DNA from: Karalla daura | Lineage: Eukaryota; Chordata; Actinopteri; Chaetodontiformes; Leiognathidae | Length of the DNA: 64,000 nucleotides | Assembly: GCA_029224185.1 (NCBI GenBank) | Contig: CM055191.1 | Location: 27,225,805-27,289,804, forward strand | Reading direction: 5' to 3' | Part shown: positions 37,968 through 51,160 of the stretch, in pieces | Layout: each line of letters starts with the position of its first letter | Position numbering within the stretch: the first letter of the stretch is position 1 | Made by a program: the position numbers and the translations under genes | Notes under the pieces: generated by a model | Told to the model about the DNA's origin: nothing | The model's database searches: none | What the model saw: the letters and a program-made list of their open reading frames with translations, nothing else

Positions 37968-38739
37968 GAATGTTTGTTTGTGGAGTTCTGTTTTTCCCAT
38001 TCATTCTTATGGGAAAAAGCCAAATTGGCCAAGTGATAAACATTTGGCTCTATGGAGACAACGCTTTCACCTATCTGGAATATGAGCTCACTGTCACGCC
38101 GTAGGGGAGAGTCTCCAGATTGCCCTGACACGATTTGGAGTGTCTACTATGAAAACTGTGGCCACAGTCGCGAGGAGTACTGTAACGTTGAACACCGATG
38201 GCAGCGGTGGGAAAATGAATGGGGGCTTATGGAGAGAAGAGGCTGCACTGGGCAGACGGTGAGGCTGGTCGTTTAAATTTCACAAGGCGCACGGGTTTAT
38301 GGCCTGCCCCGCATGAGAGAGCACCAACGTTACTACAAAACTGGAAAAAAACATTTTTCTGCTGCTTAGGGTGTGGCTGGGAGCAGCGTGAAAAGAGTGA
38401 AACGAGAGCTGATTTTTCAGCGATCCCGCATGTCGGCCCGGTGCTAAGAAGAGATTGGACATGCCCAATGCTGAGGGGGCCATTTCCCACTCTTGGAGTC
38501 TCCCAAAGCCTGTGCCATCTGCTGGGGTGCATTGAAGCTGGACGCCTGATCACTTTGTATTATCATGTCAGCAGAGGAGACATTGGAGCAGGTACCTGAG
38601 CACATGGTCGCCAAGAACAGGCGCTGCTGAAAAACCATGCAACCAATCAGTGTGCAACTCGCTACACAAACACACCTCCAGTTTCTTGAAATTTTGAAAT
38701 AAAAATGAAGTTTCAAAGTCAAAGTATGGCAACGTTGCA

Positions 38740-41700
38740 AATGTTTGTTTGTGGAGTTCTGTTTTTCCCATTCATTCTTATGGGAAAAAGCCAAATTGGC
38801 CAAGTGATAAACATTTGGCTCTATGGAGACAACGCTTTCACCTATCTGGAATATGAGCTTACTGTCACGCCGTAGGGGAGAGTCTCCAGATTGCCCTGAC
38901 ACCATTTGGAGTGTCTACTATGAAAACTGTGGCCACAGTCGCGAGGAGTACTGTAACGTTGAACACCGATGGCAGCGGTGGGAAAATGAATGGTGGCTTA
39001 TGGAGAGAAGAGGCTGCACTGGGCAGACGGTGAGGCTGGTCGTTTAAATTTCACAAGGCGCACGGGTTTATGGCCTGCCCCGCATGAGAGAGCACCAACG
39101 TTACTACAAAACTGGAAAAAAACATTTTTCTGCTGCTTAAGGTGTGGCTGGGAGCAGCGTGAAAAGAGCGAAACGAGAGCTGATTTTAAAGCGATCCCGC
39201 ATGTCGCACGGGGCTATGAAGAGATTGGACATGCCCAATGCTGAGGGGGCCCTTTCCCACTCTGCGAGTCTCCCAGGGCCTGTGCCATCTGCTGGGGTGC
39301 ATTGAAGCTGGACGCCTCATCACTTTGTATTATCATGTCAGCAGAGGAGACATTGGAGCAGGTACCTGAGCACATGGTCGCCGAGAACAGGCGCTGCTGA
39401 TAAACCATACAACCAATCAGTGTGCAACTCGCTACACAAACACACCTCCAGTTTCTTGAATTTTTGAAATAAAAATGAAGTTTCAAAGTCAAAGTATGGC
39501 AACGTTGCAAATGTTTGTTTGTGGAGTTCTGTTTTTCCCATTCATTCTTATGGGAAAAAGCCAAATTGGCCAAGTGATAAACATTTGGCTCTATGGAGAC
39601 AACGCTTTCACCTATCTGGAATATGAGCTTACTGTCACGCCGTAGGGGAGAGTCTCCAGATTGCCCTGACACCATTTGGAGTGTCTACTATGAAAACTGT
39701 GGCCACAGTCGCGAGGAGAAGTGTAAGGTTTAACATTGATGGCAGCGGTGGGAAAATGAATGGGGGCTTATGGAGAGAAGAGGCTACACTGGGCAGACGG
39801 TGAGGCTGGTCGTTTAAATTTCACAAGGCGCACGGGTTTATGGCCTGCCCCGCATGAGAGAGCACCAACGTTACTACAAAACTGGAAAAAAACATTTTTC
39901 TGCTGCTTAAGGTGTGGCTGGGAGCAGCGTGAAAAGAGTGAAACGAGAGCTGATTTTTCAGCGATCCCGCATGTCGGCCCGGTGCAAAGAAGAGATTGGA
40001 CATGCCCAATGCTGAGGGGGCCATTTCCCACTCTGGGAGTCTCCCAAAGCCTGTGCCATCTGCTGGGGTGCATTGAAGCTGGACGCCTGATCACTTTGTA
40101 TTATCATGTCAGCAGAGGAGACATTGGAGCAGGTACCTGAACACATGGTCGCCGAGAACAGGCGCTGCTGAAAAACCATACAACCTATCAGCGTGTAACT
40201 TGCTACACAAACACACCACAAGATTCTTCAATTTTTGAAATGAAAATGAAGTTTCAAAGTCAAAGTTTGGCAACGTTGCAAATGTTTGTTTGTGGAGTTC
40301 TGTTTTTCCCATTCATTCTTATGGGAAAAAGCCAAATTGGCCAAGTGATAAACATTTGGCTCTATGGAGACAACGCTTTCACCTATCTGGAATATGAGCT
40401 TACTGTCACGCCGTAGGGGAGAGTCTCCAGATTGCCCTGACACGATTTGGAGTGTCTACTATGAAAACTGTGGCCACAGTCGCGAGGAGTACTGTAACGT
40501 TGAACACCGATGGCAGCGGTGGGAAAATGAATGGGGGCTTTTGGAGAGAAGAGGCTGCACTGGGCAGACGGTGAGGCTGGTCGTTTAAATTTCACAAGGC
40601 GCACGGGTTTATGGCCTGCCCCGCATGAGAGAGCACAAACGTTACTACAAAACTGGAAAAAAAACATTTTTCTGCTTCTTAAGGTGTGGCTGGGAGCAGC
40701 GTGAAAAGAGCGAAACGAGAGCTGATTTTTCAGCGATCCCGCATGTCGGCCCGGTGCTAAGAAGAGATTGGACATGCCCAATGCTGAGGGGGCCATTTCC
40801 CACTCTGGGAGTCTCCCAAAGCCTGTGCCATCTGCTGGGGTGCATTGAAGCTGGACGCCTGATCACTTTGTATTATCATGTCAGCAGAGGAGACATTGGA
40901 GCAGGTACCTGAACACATGGTCGCCGAGAACAGGCGCTGCTGAAAAACCATGCAACCAATCAGCGTGCAACTCGCTACACAAACACACCACAAGATTCTT
41001 CAATTTTTTTAATGAAAATGAAGTTTCAAAGTCAAAGTATGGCAACGTTGCGAATGTTTGTTTGTGGAGTTCTGTTTTTCCCATTCATTCTTATGGGAAA
41101 AAGCCAAATTGGCCAAGTGATAAACATTTGGCTCTATGGAGAAAACGCTTTCACCAATCTGAAATATGAGCTCACTGTCACACCGTAGGGGAGAGTCTCC
41201 AGAACGCCCTGACGCAATTTGGTGTGTGTACTATGAAAACTGTGGCCACAGTCGCGAGGAGAAGTGTAAGGTTTAACATTGATGGCAGCGGTGGGAAAAT
41301 GAATGGGGGCTTATGGAGAGAAGAGGCTGCACTGGGCAGACGGTGAGGCTGGTCGTTTAAATTTCACAAGGCGCACGGGTTTATGGCCTGCCCCGCATGA
41401 GAGAGCACCAACGTTACTACAAAACTGGAAAAAAACATTTTTCTGCTGCTTAGGGTGTGGCTGGGAGCAGCGTGAAAAGAGCGAAACGAGAGCTGATTTT
41501 TCAGCGATCCCGCATGTCGGCCCGGTGCTAAGAAGAGATTGGACATGCCCAATGCTGAGGGGGCCATTTCCCACTCTTGGAGTCTCCCAAAGCCTGTGCC
41601 ATCTGCTGGGGTGCATTGAAGCTGGACGCCTGATCACTTTGTATTATCATGTCAGCAGAGGAGACATTGGAGCAGGTACCTGAGCACATGGTCGCCGAGA

Positions 41701-44700
41701 ACAGGCGCTGCTGAAAAACCATGCAACCAATCAGTGTGCAACTCGCTACACAAACACACCTCCAGTTTCTTGAAATTTTGAAATAAAAATGAAGTTTCAA
41801 AGTCAAAGTATGGCAACACTGCAAATGTTTGTTTGTGGAGTTCTGTTTTTCCCATTCATTCTTATGGGAAAAAGCCAAATTGGCCAAGTGATAAACATTT
41901 GGCTCTATGGAGACAACGCTTTCACCTATCTGGAATATGAGCTTACTGTCACGCCGTAGGGGAGAGTCTCCAGATTGCCCTGACACCATTTGGAGTGTCT
42001 ACTATGAAAACTGTGGCCACAGTCGCGAGGAGTACTGTAACGTTGAACACCGATGGCAGCGGTGGGAAAATGAATGGGGGCTTATGGAGAGAAGAGGCTG
42101 CACTGGGCAGACGGTGAGGCTGGTCGTTTAAATTTTCCAAGGCGCGCGGGTTTATGGCCTGCCCCGCATGAGAGAGCACCAATGTTATTACAAAACTGGA
42201 AAAAAACATTTTTCTGCTGCTTAGGGTGTGGCTGGGAGCAGCGTGAAAAGAGTGAAACGAGAGCTGATTTTTCAGCGATCCCGCATGTCGGCCCGGTGCT
42301 AAGAAGAGATTGGACATGCCCAATGCTGAGGGGGCCATTTCCCACTCTGGGAGTCTCCCAAAGCCTGTGCCATCTGCTGGGGTGCATTGAAGCTGGACGC
42401 CTGATCACTTTGTATTATCATGTCAGCAGAGGAGACATTGGGGCAGGTACCTGAGCACATGGTTGCCGAGAACAGGCGCTGCTGAAAAACCATACAACCT
42501 ATCAGCGTGCAACTCGCTACACAAACACAACACAAGATTCTTCAATTTTTGAAATGAAAATGAAGTTTCAAAGTCAAAGTATGGCAACGTTGCGAATGTT
42601 TGTTTGTGGAGTTCTGTTTTTCCCATTCATTCTTATGGGAAAAAGCCAAATTGGCCAAGTGATAAACATTTGGCTCTATGGAGACAACGCTTTCACCAAT
42701 CTGGAATATGAGCTCACTGTCACACCGTAGGGGAGAGTCTCCAGAACGCTCTGACGCGATTTGGTGTGTGTACTACTAAATCTGTGGCCAGAGCTGCGAG
42801 GAGAAGTGTAAGGTTGAACATTGATGGCAGCGGTGGGAAAATGAATGGGAGCTTTTGGAGAGAAGAGGCTGCACTGGGCAGACGGTGAGGCTGGTCGTTT
42901 AAATTTCACAAGGCGCACGGGTTTATGGCCTGCCCCGCATGAGAGAGCACCAACGTTACTGCAAAACTGGAAAAAAACATTTTTCTGCTGCTTAAGGTGT
43001 GGCTGGGAGCAGCGTGAAAAGAGTGAAACGAGAGCTGATTTTTCAGCGATCCCGCATGTCGGCCCGGTGCTAAGAAGAGATTGGACATGCCCAATGCTGA
43101 GGGGGCCATTTCCCACTCTGGGAGTCTCCCAAAGCCTGTGCCATCTGCTGGGGTGCATTGAAGCTGGACGCCTGATCACCTTGTATTATCATGTCAGCAG
43201 AGGAGACATTGGGGCAGGTACCTGAGCACATGGTTGCCGAGAACAGGCGCTGCTGAAAAACCATACAACCTATCAGCGTGCAACTCGCTACACAAACACA
43301 ACACAAGATTCTTCAATTTTTGAAATGAAAATGAAGTTTCAAAGTCAAAGTATGGCAACGTTGCGAATGTTTGTTTGTGGAGTTCTGTTTTTCCCATTCA
43401 TTCTTATGGGAAAAAGCCAAATTGGCCAAGTGATAAACATTTGGCTCTATGGAGAAAACGCTTTCACCAATCTGAAATATGAGCTCACTGTCACACCGTA
43501 GGGGAGAGTCTCCAGAACGCCCTGACGCAATTTGGTGTGTGTACTATGAAAACTGTGGCCACAGTCGCGAGGAGAAGTGTAAGGTTTAACATTGATGGCA
43601 GCGGTGGGAAAATGAATGGGGGCTTATGGAGAGAAGAGGCTGCACTGGGCAGACGGTGAGGCTGGTCGTTTAAATTTCACAAGGCGCACGGGTTTATGGC
43701 CTGCCCCGCATGAGAGAGCAACAACGTTACTACAAAACTGGAAAAAAACATTTTTCTGCTGCTTAGGGTGTGGCTGGGAGCAGCGTGAAAAGAGCGAAAC
43801 GAGAGCTGATTTTTCAGCGATCCCGCATGTCGGCCCGGTGCTAAGAAGAGATTGGACATGCCCAATGCTGAGGGGGCCATTTCCCACTCTTGGAGTCTCC
43901 CAAAGCCTGTGCCATCTGCTGGGGTGCATTGAAGCTGGACGCCTGATCACTTTGTATTATCATGTCAGCAGAGGAGACATTGGAGCAGGGACCTGAGCAC
44001 ATGGTCGCCGAGAACAGGCGCTGCTGAAAAACCATGCAACCAATCAGTGTGCAACTCGCTACACAAACACACCTCCAGTTTCTTGAATTTTTGAAATTAA
44101 AATGAAGTTTCAAAGTCAAAGTATGGCAACGTTGCAAATGTTTGTTTGTGGAGTTCTGTTTTTCCCATTCATTCTTATGGGAAAAAGCCAAATTGGCCAA
44201 GTGATAAACATTTGGCTCTATGGAGAAAACGCTTTCACCAATCTGGAATATGAGCTCACTGTCACACCGTAGGGGAGAGTCTCCAGAACGCTCTGACGCG
44301 ATTTGGTGTGTGTACTACTAAATCTGTGGCCAGAGCTGCGAGGAGAAGTGTAAGGTTGAACATTGATGGCAGCGGTGGGAAAATGAATGGGAGCTTATGG
44401 AGAGAAGAGGCTGCACTGGGCAGACGGTGAGGCTGGTCGTTTAAATTTCACAAGGCGCACGGGTTTATGGCCTGCCCCGCATGAGAGAGCACCAACGTTA
44501 CTACAAAACTGGAAAAAAACATTTTTCTGCTGCTTAAGGTGTGGCTGGGAGCAGCGTGAAAAGAGCGAAACGAGAGCTGATTTTTCAGCGATCCCGCATG
44601 TCGGCCCGGTGCTAAGAAGAGATTGGACATGCCCAATGCTGAGGGGGCCATTTCCCACTCTGGGAGTCTCCCAAAGCCTGTGCCATCTGCTGGGGTGCAT

Positions 44701-47700
44701 TGAAGCTGGACGCCTGATCACTTTGTATTATCATGTCAGCAGAGGAGACATTGGGGCAGGTACCTGAGCACATGGTTGCCGAGAACAGGCGCTGCTGAAA
44801 AACCATACAACCTATCAGCGTGCAACTTGCTACACAAACACAACACAAGATTCAATTTTTGAAATGAAAATGAAGTTTCAAAGTCAAAGTATGGCAACGT
44901 TGCAAATGTTTGTTTGTGGAGTTCTGTTTTTCCCATTCATTCTTATGGGAAAAAGCCAAATTGGCCAAGTGATAAACATTTGGCTCTATGGAGACAACGC
45001 TTTCACCTATCTGGAATATGAGCTTACTGTCACGCCGTAGGGGAGAGTCTCCAGATTGCCCTGACACCATTTGGAGTGTCTACTATGAAAACTGTGGCCA
45101 CAGTCGCGAGGAGTACTGTAACGTTGAACACCGATGGCAGCGGTGGGAAAATGAATGGGGGCTTATGGAGAGAAGAGGCTGCACTGGGCAGACGGTGAGG
45201 CTGGTCGTTTAAATTTCACAAGGCGCACGGGTTGATGGCCTGCCCCGCATGAGAGAGCACCAACGTTACTACAAAACTGGAAAAAAACATTTTTCTGCTG
45301 CTTAGGGTGTGGCTGGGAGCAGCGTGAAAAGAGCGAAACGAGAGCTGATTTTTCAGCGATCCCGCATGTCGCACGGGGCTATGAAGAGATTGGACATGCC
45401 CAATGCTGAGGGGGCCATTTCCCACTCTGGGAGTCTCCCAAAGCCTGTGCCATCTGCTGGGGTGCATTGAAGCTGGACGCCTCATCACTTTGTATTATCA
45501 TGTCAGCATAGGAGACATTGGGGCAGGTACCTGAGCACATGGTTGCCGAGAACAGGCGCTGCTGAAAAACCATACAACCTATCAGCGTGCAACTTGCTAC
45601 ACAAACACAACACAAGATTCTTCAATTTTTGAAATGAAAATGAAGTTTCAAAGTCAAAGTATGGCAACGTTGCGAATGTTTGTTTGTGGAGTTCTGTTTT
45701 TCCCATTCATTCTTATGGGAAAAAGCCAAATTGGCCAAGTGATAAACATTTGGCTCTATGGAGACAACGCTTTCACCTATATAGAATATTAGCTTACTGT
45801 CACGCCGTAGGGGAGAGTCTCCAGATTGCCCTGACACGATTTGGAGTGTCTACTATGAAAACTGTGGCCACAGTCGCGAGGAGTACTGTAACGTTGAACA
45901 CCGATGGCAGCGGTGGGAAAATGAATGGGGGCTTATGGAGAGAAGAGGCTGCACTGGGCAGACGGTGAGGCTGGTCGTTTAAATTTTCCAAGGCGCGCGG
46001 GTTTATGGCCTGCCCCGCATGAGAGAGCACCAATGTTACTACAAAACTGGAAAAAAACATTTTTCTGCTGCTTAGGGTGTGGCTGGGAGCAGCGTGAAAA
46101 GAGTGAAACGAGAGCTGATTTTTCAGCGATCCCGCATGTCGGCCCGGTGCTAAGAAGAGATTGGACATGCCCAATGCTGAGGGGGCCATTTCCCACTCTG
46201 GGAGTCTCCCAAAGCCTGTGCCATCTGCTGGGGTGCATTGAAGCTGGACGCCTGATCACTTTGTATTATCATGTCAGCAGAGGAGACATTGGGGCAGGTA
46301 CCTGAGCACATGGTTGCCGAGAACAGGCGCTGCTGAAAAACCATACAACCTATCAGCGTGCAACTCGCTACACAAACACAACACAAGATTCTTCAATTTT
46401 TGAAATGAAAATGAAGTTTCAAAGTCAAAGTATGGCAACGTTGCGAATGTTTGTTTGTGGAGTTCTGTTTTTCCCATTCATTCTTATGGGAAAAAGCCAA
46501 ATTGGCCAAGTGATAAACATTTGGCTCTATGGAGACAACGCTTTCACCAGTCTGGAATATGAGCTCACTGTCACACCGTAGGGGAGAGTCTCCAGAACGC
46601 TCTGACACGATTTGGAGTGTCTACTATGAAAACTGTGGCCACAGTCGCGAGGAGTACTGTAACGTTGAACACCGATGGCAGCGGTGGGAAAATGAATGGG
46701 GGCTTATGGAGAGAAGAGGCTGCACTGGGCAGACGGTGAGGCTGGTCGTTTAAATTTTCCAAGGCGCGCGGGTTTATGGCCTGCCCCGCATGAGAGAGCA
46801 CCAACGTTACTACAAAACTGGAAAAAAACATTTTTCTGCTGCTTAGGGTGTGGCTGGGAGCAGCGTGAAAAGAGTGAAACGAGAGCTGATTTTTCAGCGA
46901 TCCCGCATGTCGGCCCGGTGCTAAGAAGAGATTGGACATGCCCAATGCTGAGGGGGCCATTTCCCACTCTGGGAGTCTCCCAAAGCCTGTGCCATCTGCT
47001 GGGGTGCATTGAAGCTGGACGCCTGATCACTTTGTATTATCATGTCAGCAGAGGAGACATTGGGGCCGGTACCTGAGCACATGGTTGCCGAGAACAGGCG
47101 CTGCTGAAAAACCATACAACCTATCAGCGTGCAACTCGCTACACAAACACAACACAAGATACTTCAATTTTTGAAATGAAAATGAAGTTTCAAAGTCAAA
47201 GTATGGCAACGTTGCGAATGTTTGTTTGTGGAGTTCTGTTTTTCCCATTCATTCTTATGGGAAAAAGCCAAATTGGCCAAGTGATAAACATTTGGCTCTA
47301 TGGAGACAACGCTTTCACCAATCTGGAATATGAGCTCACTGTCACACCGTAGGGGAGAGTCTCCAGAACGCTCTGACGCGATTTGGTGTGTGTACTACTA
47401 AATCTGTGGCCAGAGCTGCGAGGAGAAGTGTAAGGTTGAACATTGATGGCAGCGGTGGGAAAATGAATGGGAGCTTTTGGAGAGAAGAGGCTGCACTGGG
47501 CAGACGGTGAGGCTGGTCGTTTAAATTTCACAAGGCGCATGGGTTTATGGCCTGCCCCGCATGAGAGAGCACCAACGTTACTACAAAACTGGAAAAAAAC
47601 ATTTTTCTGCTGCTTAGGGTGTGGCTGGGAGCAGCGTGAAAAGAGCGAAACGAGAGCTGATTTTTCAGCGATCCCGCATGTCGGCCCGGTGCTAAGAAGA

Positions 47701-50700
47701 GATTGGACATGCCCAATGCTGAGGGGGCCATTTCCCACTCTTGGAGTCTCCCAAAGCCTGTGCCATCTGCTGGGGTGCATTGAAGCTGGACGCCTCATCA
47801 CTTTGTATTATCATGTCAGCAGAGGAGACATTGGAGCAGGTACCTGAGCACATGGTCGCCGGGAACAGGCGCTGTTGATAAACCATGCAACCAATCAGTG
47901 TGCAACTCGCTACACAAACACACCTCCAGTTTCTTGAATTTTTGAAATAAAAATGAAGTTTCAAAGTCAAAGTATGGCAACGTTGCAAATGTTTGTTTGT
48001 GGAGTTCTGTTTTTCCCATTCATTCTTATGGGAAAAAGCCAAATTGGCCAAGTGATAAACATTTGGCTCTATGGAGACAACGCTTTCACCTATCTGGAAT
48101 ATGAGCTTACTGTCACGCCGTAGGGGAGAGTCTCCAGATTGCCCTGACACGATTTGGAGTGTCTACTATGAAAACTGTGGCCACAGTCGCGAGGAGTACT
48201 GTAACGTTGAACACCGATGGCAGCGGTGGGAAAATGAATGGGGGCTTATAGAGAGAAGAGGCTGCACTGGGCAGACGGTGAGGCTGGTCGTTTAAATTTC
48301 ACAAGGCGCACGGGTTTATGGCCTGCCCCGCATGAGAGAGCACCAACGTTACTACAAAACTGGAAAAAAACATTTTTCTGCTGCTTAAGGTGTGGCTGGG
48401 AGCAGCGTGAAAAGAGCGAAACGAGAGCTGATTTTTAAGCGATCCCGCATGTCGCACGGGGCTATGAAGAGATTGGACATGCCCAATGCTGAGGGGGCCC
48501 TTTCCCACTCTGCGAGTCTCCCAGGGCCTGTGCCATCTGCTGGGGTGCATTGAAACTGGACGCCTCATCACTTTGTATTATCATGTCAGCAGAGGAGACA
48601 TTGGAGCAGGGACCTGAGCACATGGTCGCCGAGAACAGGCGCTGCTGAAAAACCATGCAACCAATCAGTGTGCAACTCGCTACACAAACACACCTCCAGT
48701 TTCTTGAATTTTTGAAATAAAAATGAAGTTTCAAAGTCAAAGTATGGCAACGTTGCAAATGTTTGTTTGTGGAGTTCTGTTTTTCCCATTCATTCTTATG
48801 GGAAAAAGCCAAATTGGCCAAGTGATAAACATTTGGCTCTATGGAGACAACGCTTTCACCTATCTGGAATATGAACTTACTGTCACGCCGTAGAGGAGAG
48901 TCTCCAGATTGCCCTGACACGATTTGGAGTGTCTACTATGAAAACTGTGGCCACAGTCGCGAGGAGTACTGTACCGTTGAACACCGATGGCAGCGGTGGG
49001 AAAACGAATGGGGGCTTATGGAGAGAAGAGGCTGCACTGGGCAGACGGTGAGGCTGGTCGTTTAAATTTCATAAGGCGCACGGGTTTATGGCCTGCCCCG
49101 CATGAGAGAGCACCAACGTTACGACAAAACTGGAAAAAAACATTTTTCTGCTGCTTAAGGTGTGGCTGGGAGCAGCGTGAAAAGAGCGAAACGAGAGCTG
49201 ATTTTTCAGCGATCCCGCATGTCGGCCCGGTGCTAAGAAGAGATTGGACATGCCCAATGCTGAGGGGGCCATTTCCCACTCTGGGAGTCTCCCAAAGCCT
49301 GTGCCATCTGCTGGGGTGCATTGAAGCTGGACGCCTGATCACTTTGTATGATCATGTCAGCAGAGGAGACATTGGGGCAGGTACCTGAGCACATGGTTGC
49401 CGAGAACAGGCGCTGCTGAAAAACCATACAACCTATCAGCGTGCAACTCGCTACACAAACACAACACAAGATTCTTCAATTTTTGAAATGAAAATGAAGT
49501 TTCAAAGTCAAAGTATGGCAACGTTGCGAATGTTTGTTTGTGGAGTTCTGTTTTTCCCATTCATTCTTATGGGAAAAAGCCAAATTGGCCAAGTGATAAA
49601 CATTTGGCTCTATGGAGACAACGCTTTCACCTATATAGAATATTAGCTTACTGTCACGCCGTAGGGGAGAGTCTCCAGATTGCCCTGACACGATTTGGAG
49701 TGTCTACTATGAAAACTGTGGCCACAGTCACGAGGAGTACTGTAACGTTGAACACCGATGGCAGCGGTGGGAAAATGAATGGGGGCTTATGGAGAGAAGA
49801 GGCTGCACTGGGCAGACGGTGAGGCTGGTCGTTTAAATTTCACAAGGCGCACGGGTTTATGGCCTGCCCCGCATGAGAGAGCACCAACGTTACTGCAAAA
49901 CTGGAAAAAAACATTTTTCTGCTGCTTAAGGTGTGGCTGGGAGCAGCGTGAAAAGAGTGAAACGAGAGCTGATTTTTCAGCGATCCCGCATGTCGGCCCG
50001 GTGCTAAGAAGAGATTGGACATGCCCAATGCTGAGGGGGCCATTTCCCACTCTGGGAGTCTCCCAAAGCCTGTGCCATCTGCTGGGGTGCATTGAAGCTG
50101 GACGCCTGATCACTTTGTATTATCATGTCAGCAGAGGAGACATTGGAGCAGGTACCTGAGCACATGGTCGCCGAGAACAGGCGCTGCTGAAAAACCATGC
50201 AACCAATCAGCGTGCAACTCGCTACACAAACACAACACAAGATTCTTCAATTTTTGAAATGAAAATGAAGTTTCAAAGTCAAAGTATGGCAACGTTGCGA
50301 ATGTTTGTTTGTGGAGTTCTGTTTTTCCCATTCATTCTTATGGGAAAAAGCCAAATTGGCCAAGTGATAAACATTTGGCTCTATGGAGACAACGCTTTCA
50401 CCTATATAGAATATTAGCTTACTGTCACGCCGTAGGGGAGAGTCTCCAGATTGCCCTGACACCATTTGGAGTGTCTACTATGAAAACTGTGGCCACAGTC
50501 GCGAGGAGTACTGTAACGTTGAACACCGATGGCAGCGGTGGGAAAATGAATGGGGGCTTATGGAGAGAAGAGGCTGCACTGGGCAGACGGTGAGGCTGGT
50601 CGTTTAAATTTCACAAGGCGCACGGGTTTATGGCCTGCCCCGCATGAGAGAGCACCAACGTTACTGCAAAACTGGAAAAAAACATTTTTCTGCTGCTTAA

Positions 50701-51160
50701 GGTGTGGCTGGGAGCAGCGTGAAAAGAGTGAAACGAGAGCTGATTTTTCAGCGATCCCGCATGTCGGCCCGGTGCTAAGAAGAGATTGGACATGCCCAAT
50801 GCTGAGGGGGCCATTTCCCACTCTGGGAGTCTCCCAAAGCCTGTGCCATCTGCTGGGGTGCATTGAAGCTGGACACCTGATCACTTTGTATTATCATGTC
50901 AGCAGAGGAGACATTGGGGCAGGTACCTGAGCACATGGTTGCCGAGAACAGGCGCTGCTGAAAAACCATACAACCTATCAGCGTGCAACTCGCTACACAA
51001 ACACAACACAAGATTCTTCAATTTTTGAAATGAAAATGAAGTTTCAAAGTCAAAGTATGGCAACGTTGCGAATGTTTGTTTGTGGAGTTCTGTTTTTCCC
51101 ATTCATTCTTATGGGAAAAAGCCAAATTGGCCAAGTGATAAACATTTGGCTCTATGGAGA
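38740..51160 (+). repeat. 20-monomer HOR, copy B, incomplete (one monomer deleted, 3' end lost)
   Basis: Monomer starts: 39298, 40069, 40841, 41612, 42383, 43154, 43925, 44696, 45463, 46234, 47005, 47776, 48546, 49317, 50088, 50859. It follows copy A mark for mark, with three exceptions. A 19-bp patch at 39719-39737 carries another haplotype. The equivalent of A monomer 40/41 is a single hybrid copy (monomer 60). At 51,018-51,161 the sequence jumps from monomer-48 to monomer-50 type. Single substitutions also occur, e.g. 'gttattac' at 42184 where A has 'gttactac'. The 1-bp loss near 28297 of A (also in monomers 4 and 48) is absent at the equivalent place in B. Confidence 0.88.
39719..39737 (+). 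other. Short haplotype patch in HOR copy B (likely gene conversion)
   Basis: Copy A (24310-24328) and copy B agree on both sides, including the private 'ggctacactgg' mark just downstream. Within these 19 bases copy B differs at six sites (39719, 39721, 39727, 39731, 39736, 39737). All six match the 'gaagtgtaaggtttaacatt' haplotype found in other monomers. A patch this small with intact flanks fits gene conversion better than crossover. Confidence 0.75.

Larger units (their letters stand above)
23331..38739 (+). repeat. 20-monomer HOR, copy A (15,409 bp)
   Basis: Monomer starts inside: 23889, 24660, 25432, 26203, 26974, 27745, 28515, 29286, 30053, 30823, 31594, 32365, 33136, 33906, 34677, 35448, 36219, 36989, 37760, 38528. 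The match to copy B runs at offset 15,409 from 23331, 15,410 after a 1-bp deletion in A near 28297, and 14,640 after a monomer missing from B near 45.6-45.8 kb. The left limit is the g/a difference at 23330/38739. The period is taken as the distance between the starts of A and B. Marker order along the unit: 'aaagcgatcc' (31), 'gataaacc' (32), 'gtgcaaag' (32), 'tcaaagtttgg' (33), eight-A run and 'ttctttttt'-like change (33-34), 'caacactgc' (35), 'ttttccaagg' (35, 41, 42), 3-bp loss (39, 50). Confidence 0.9.
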
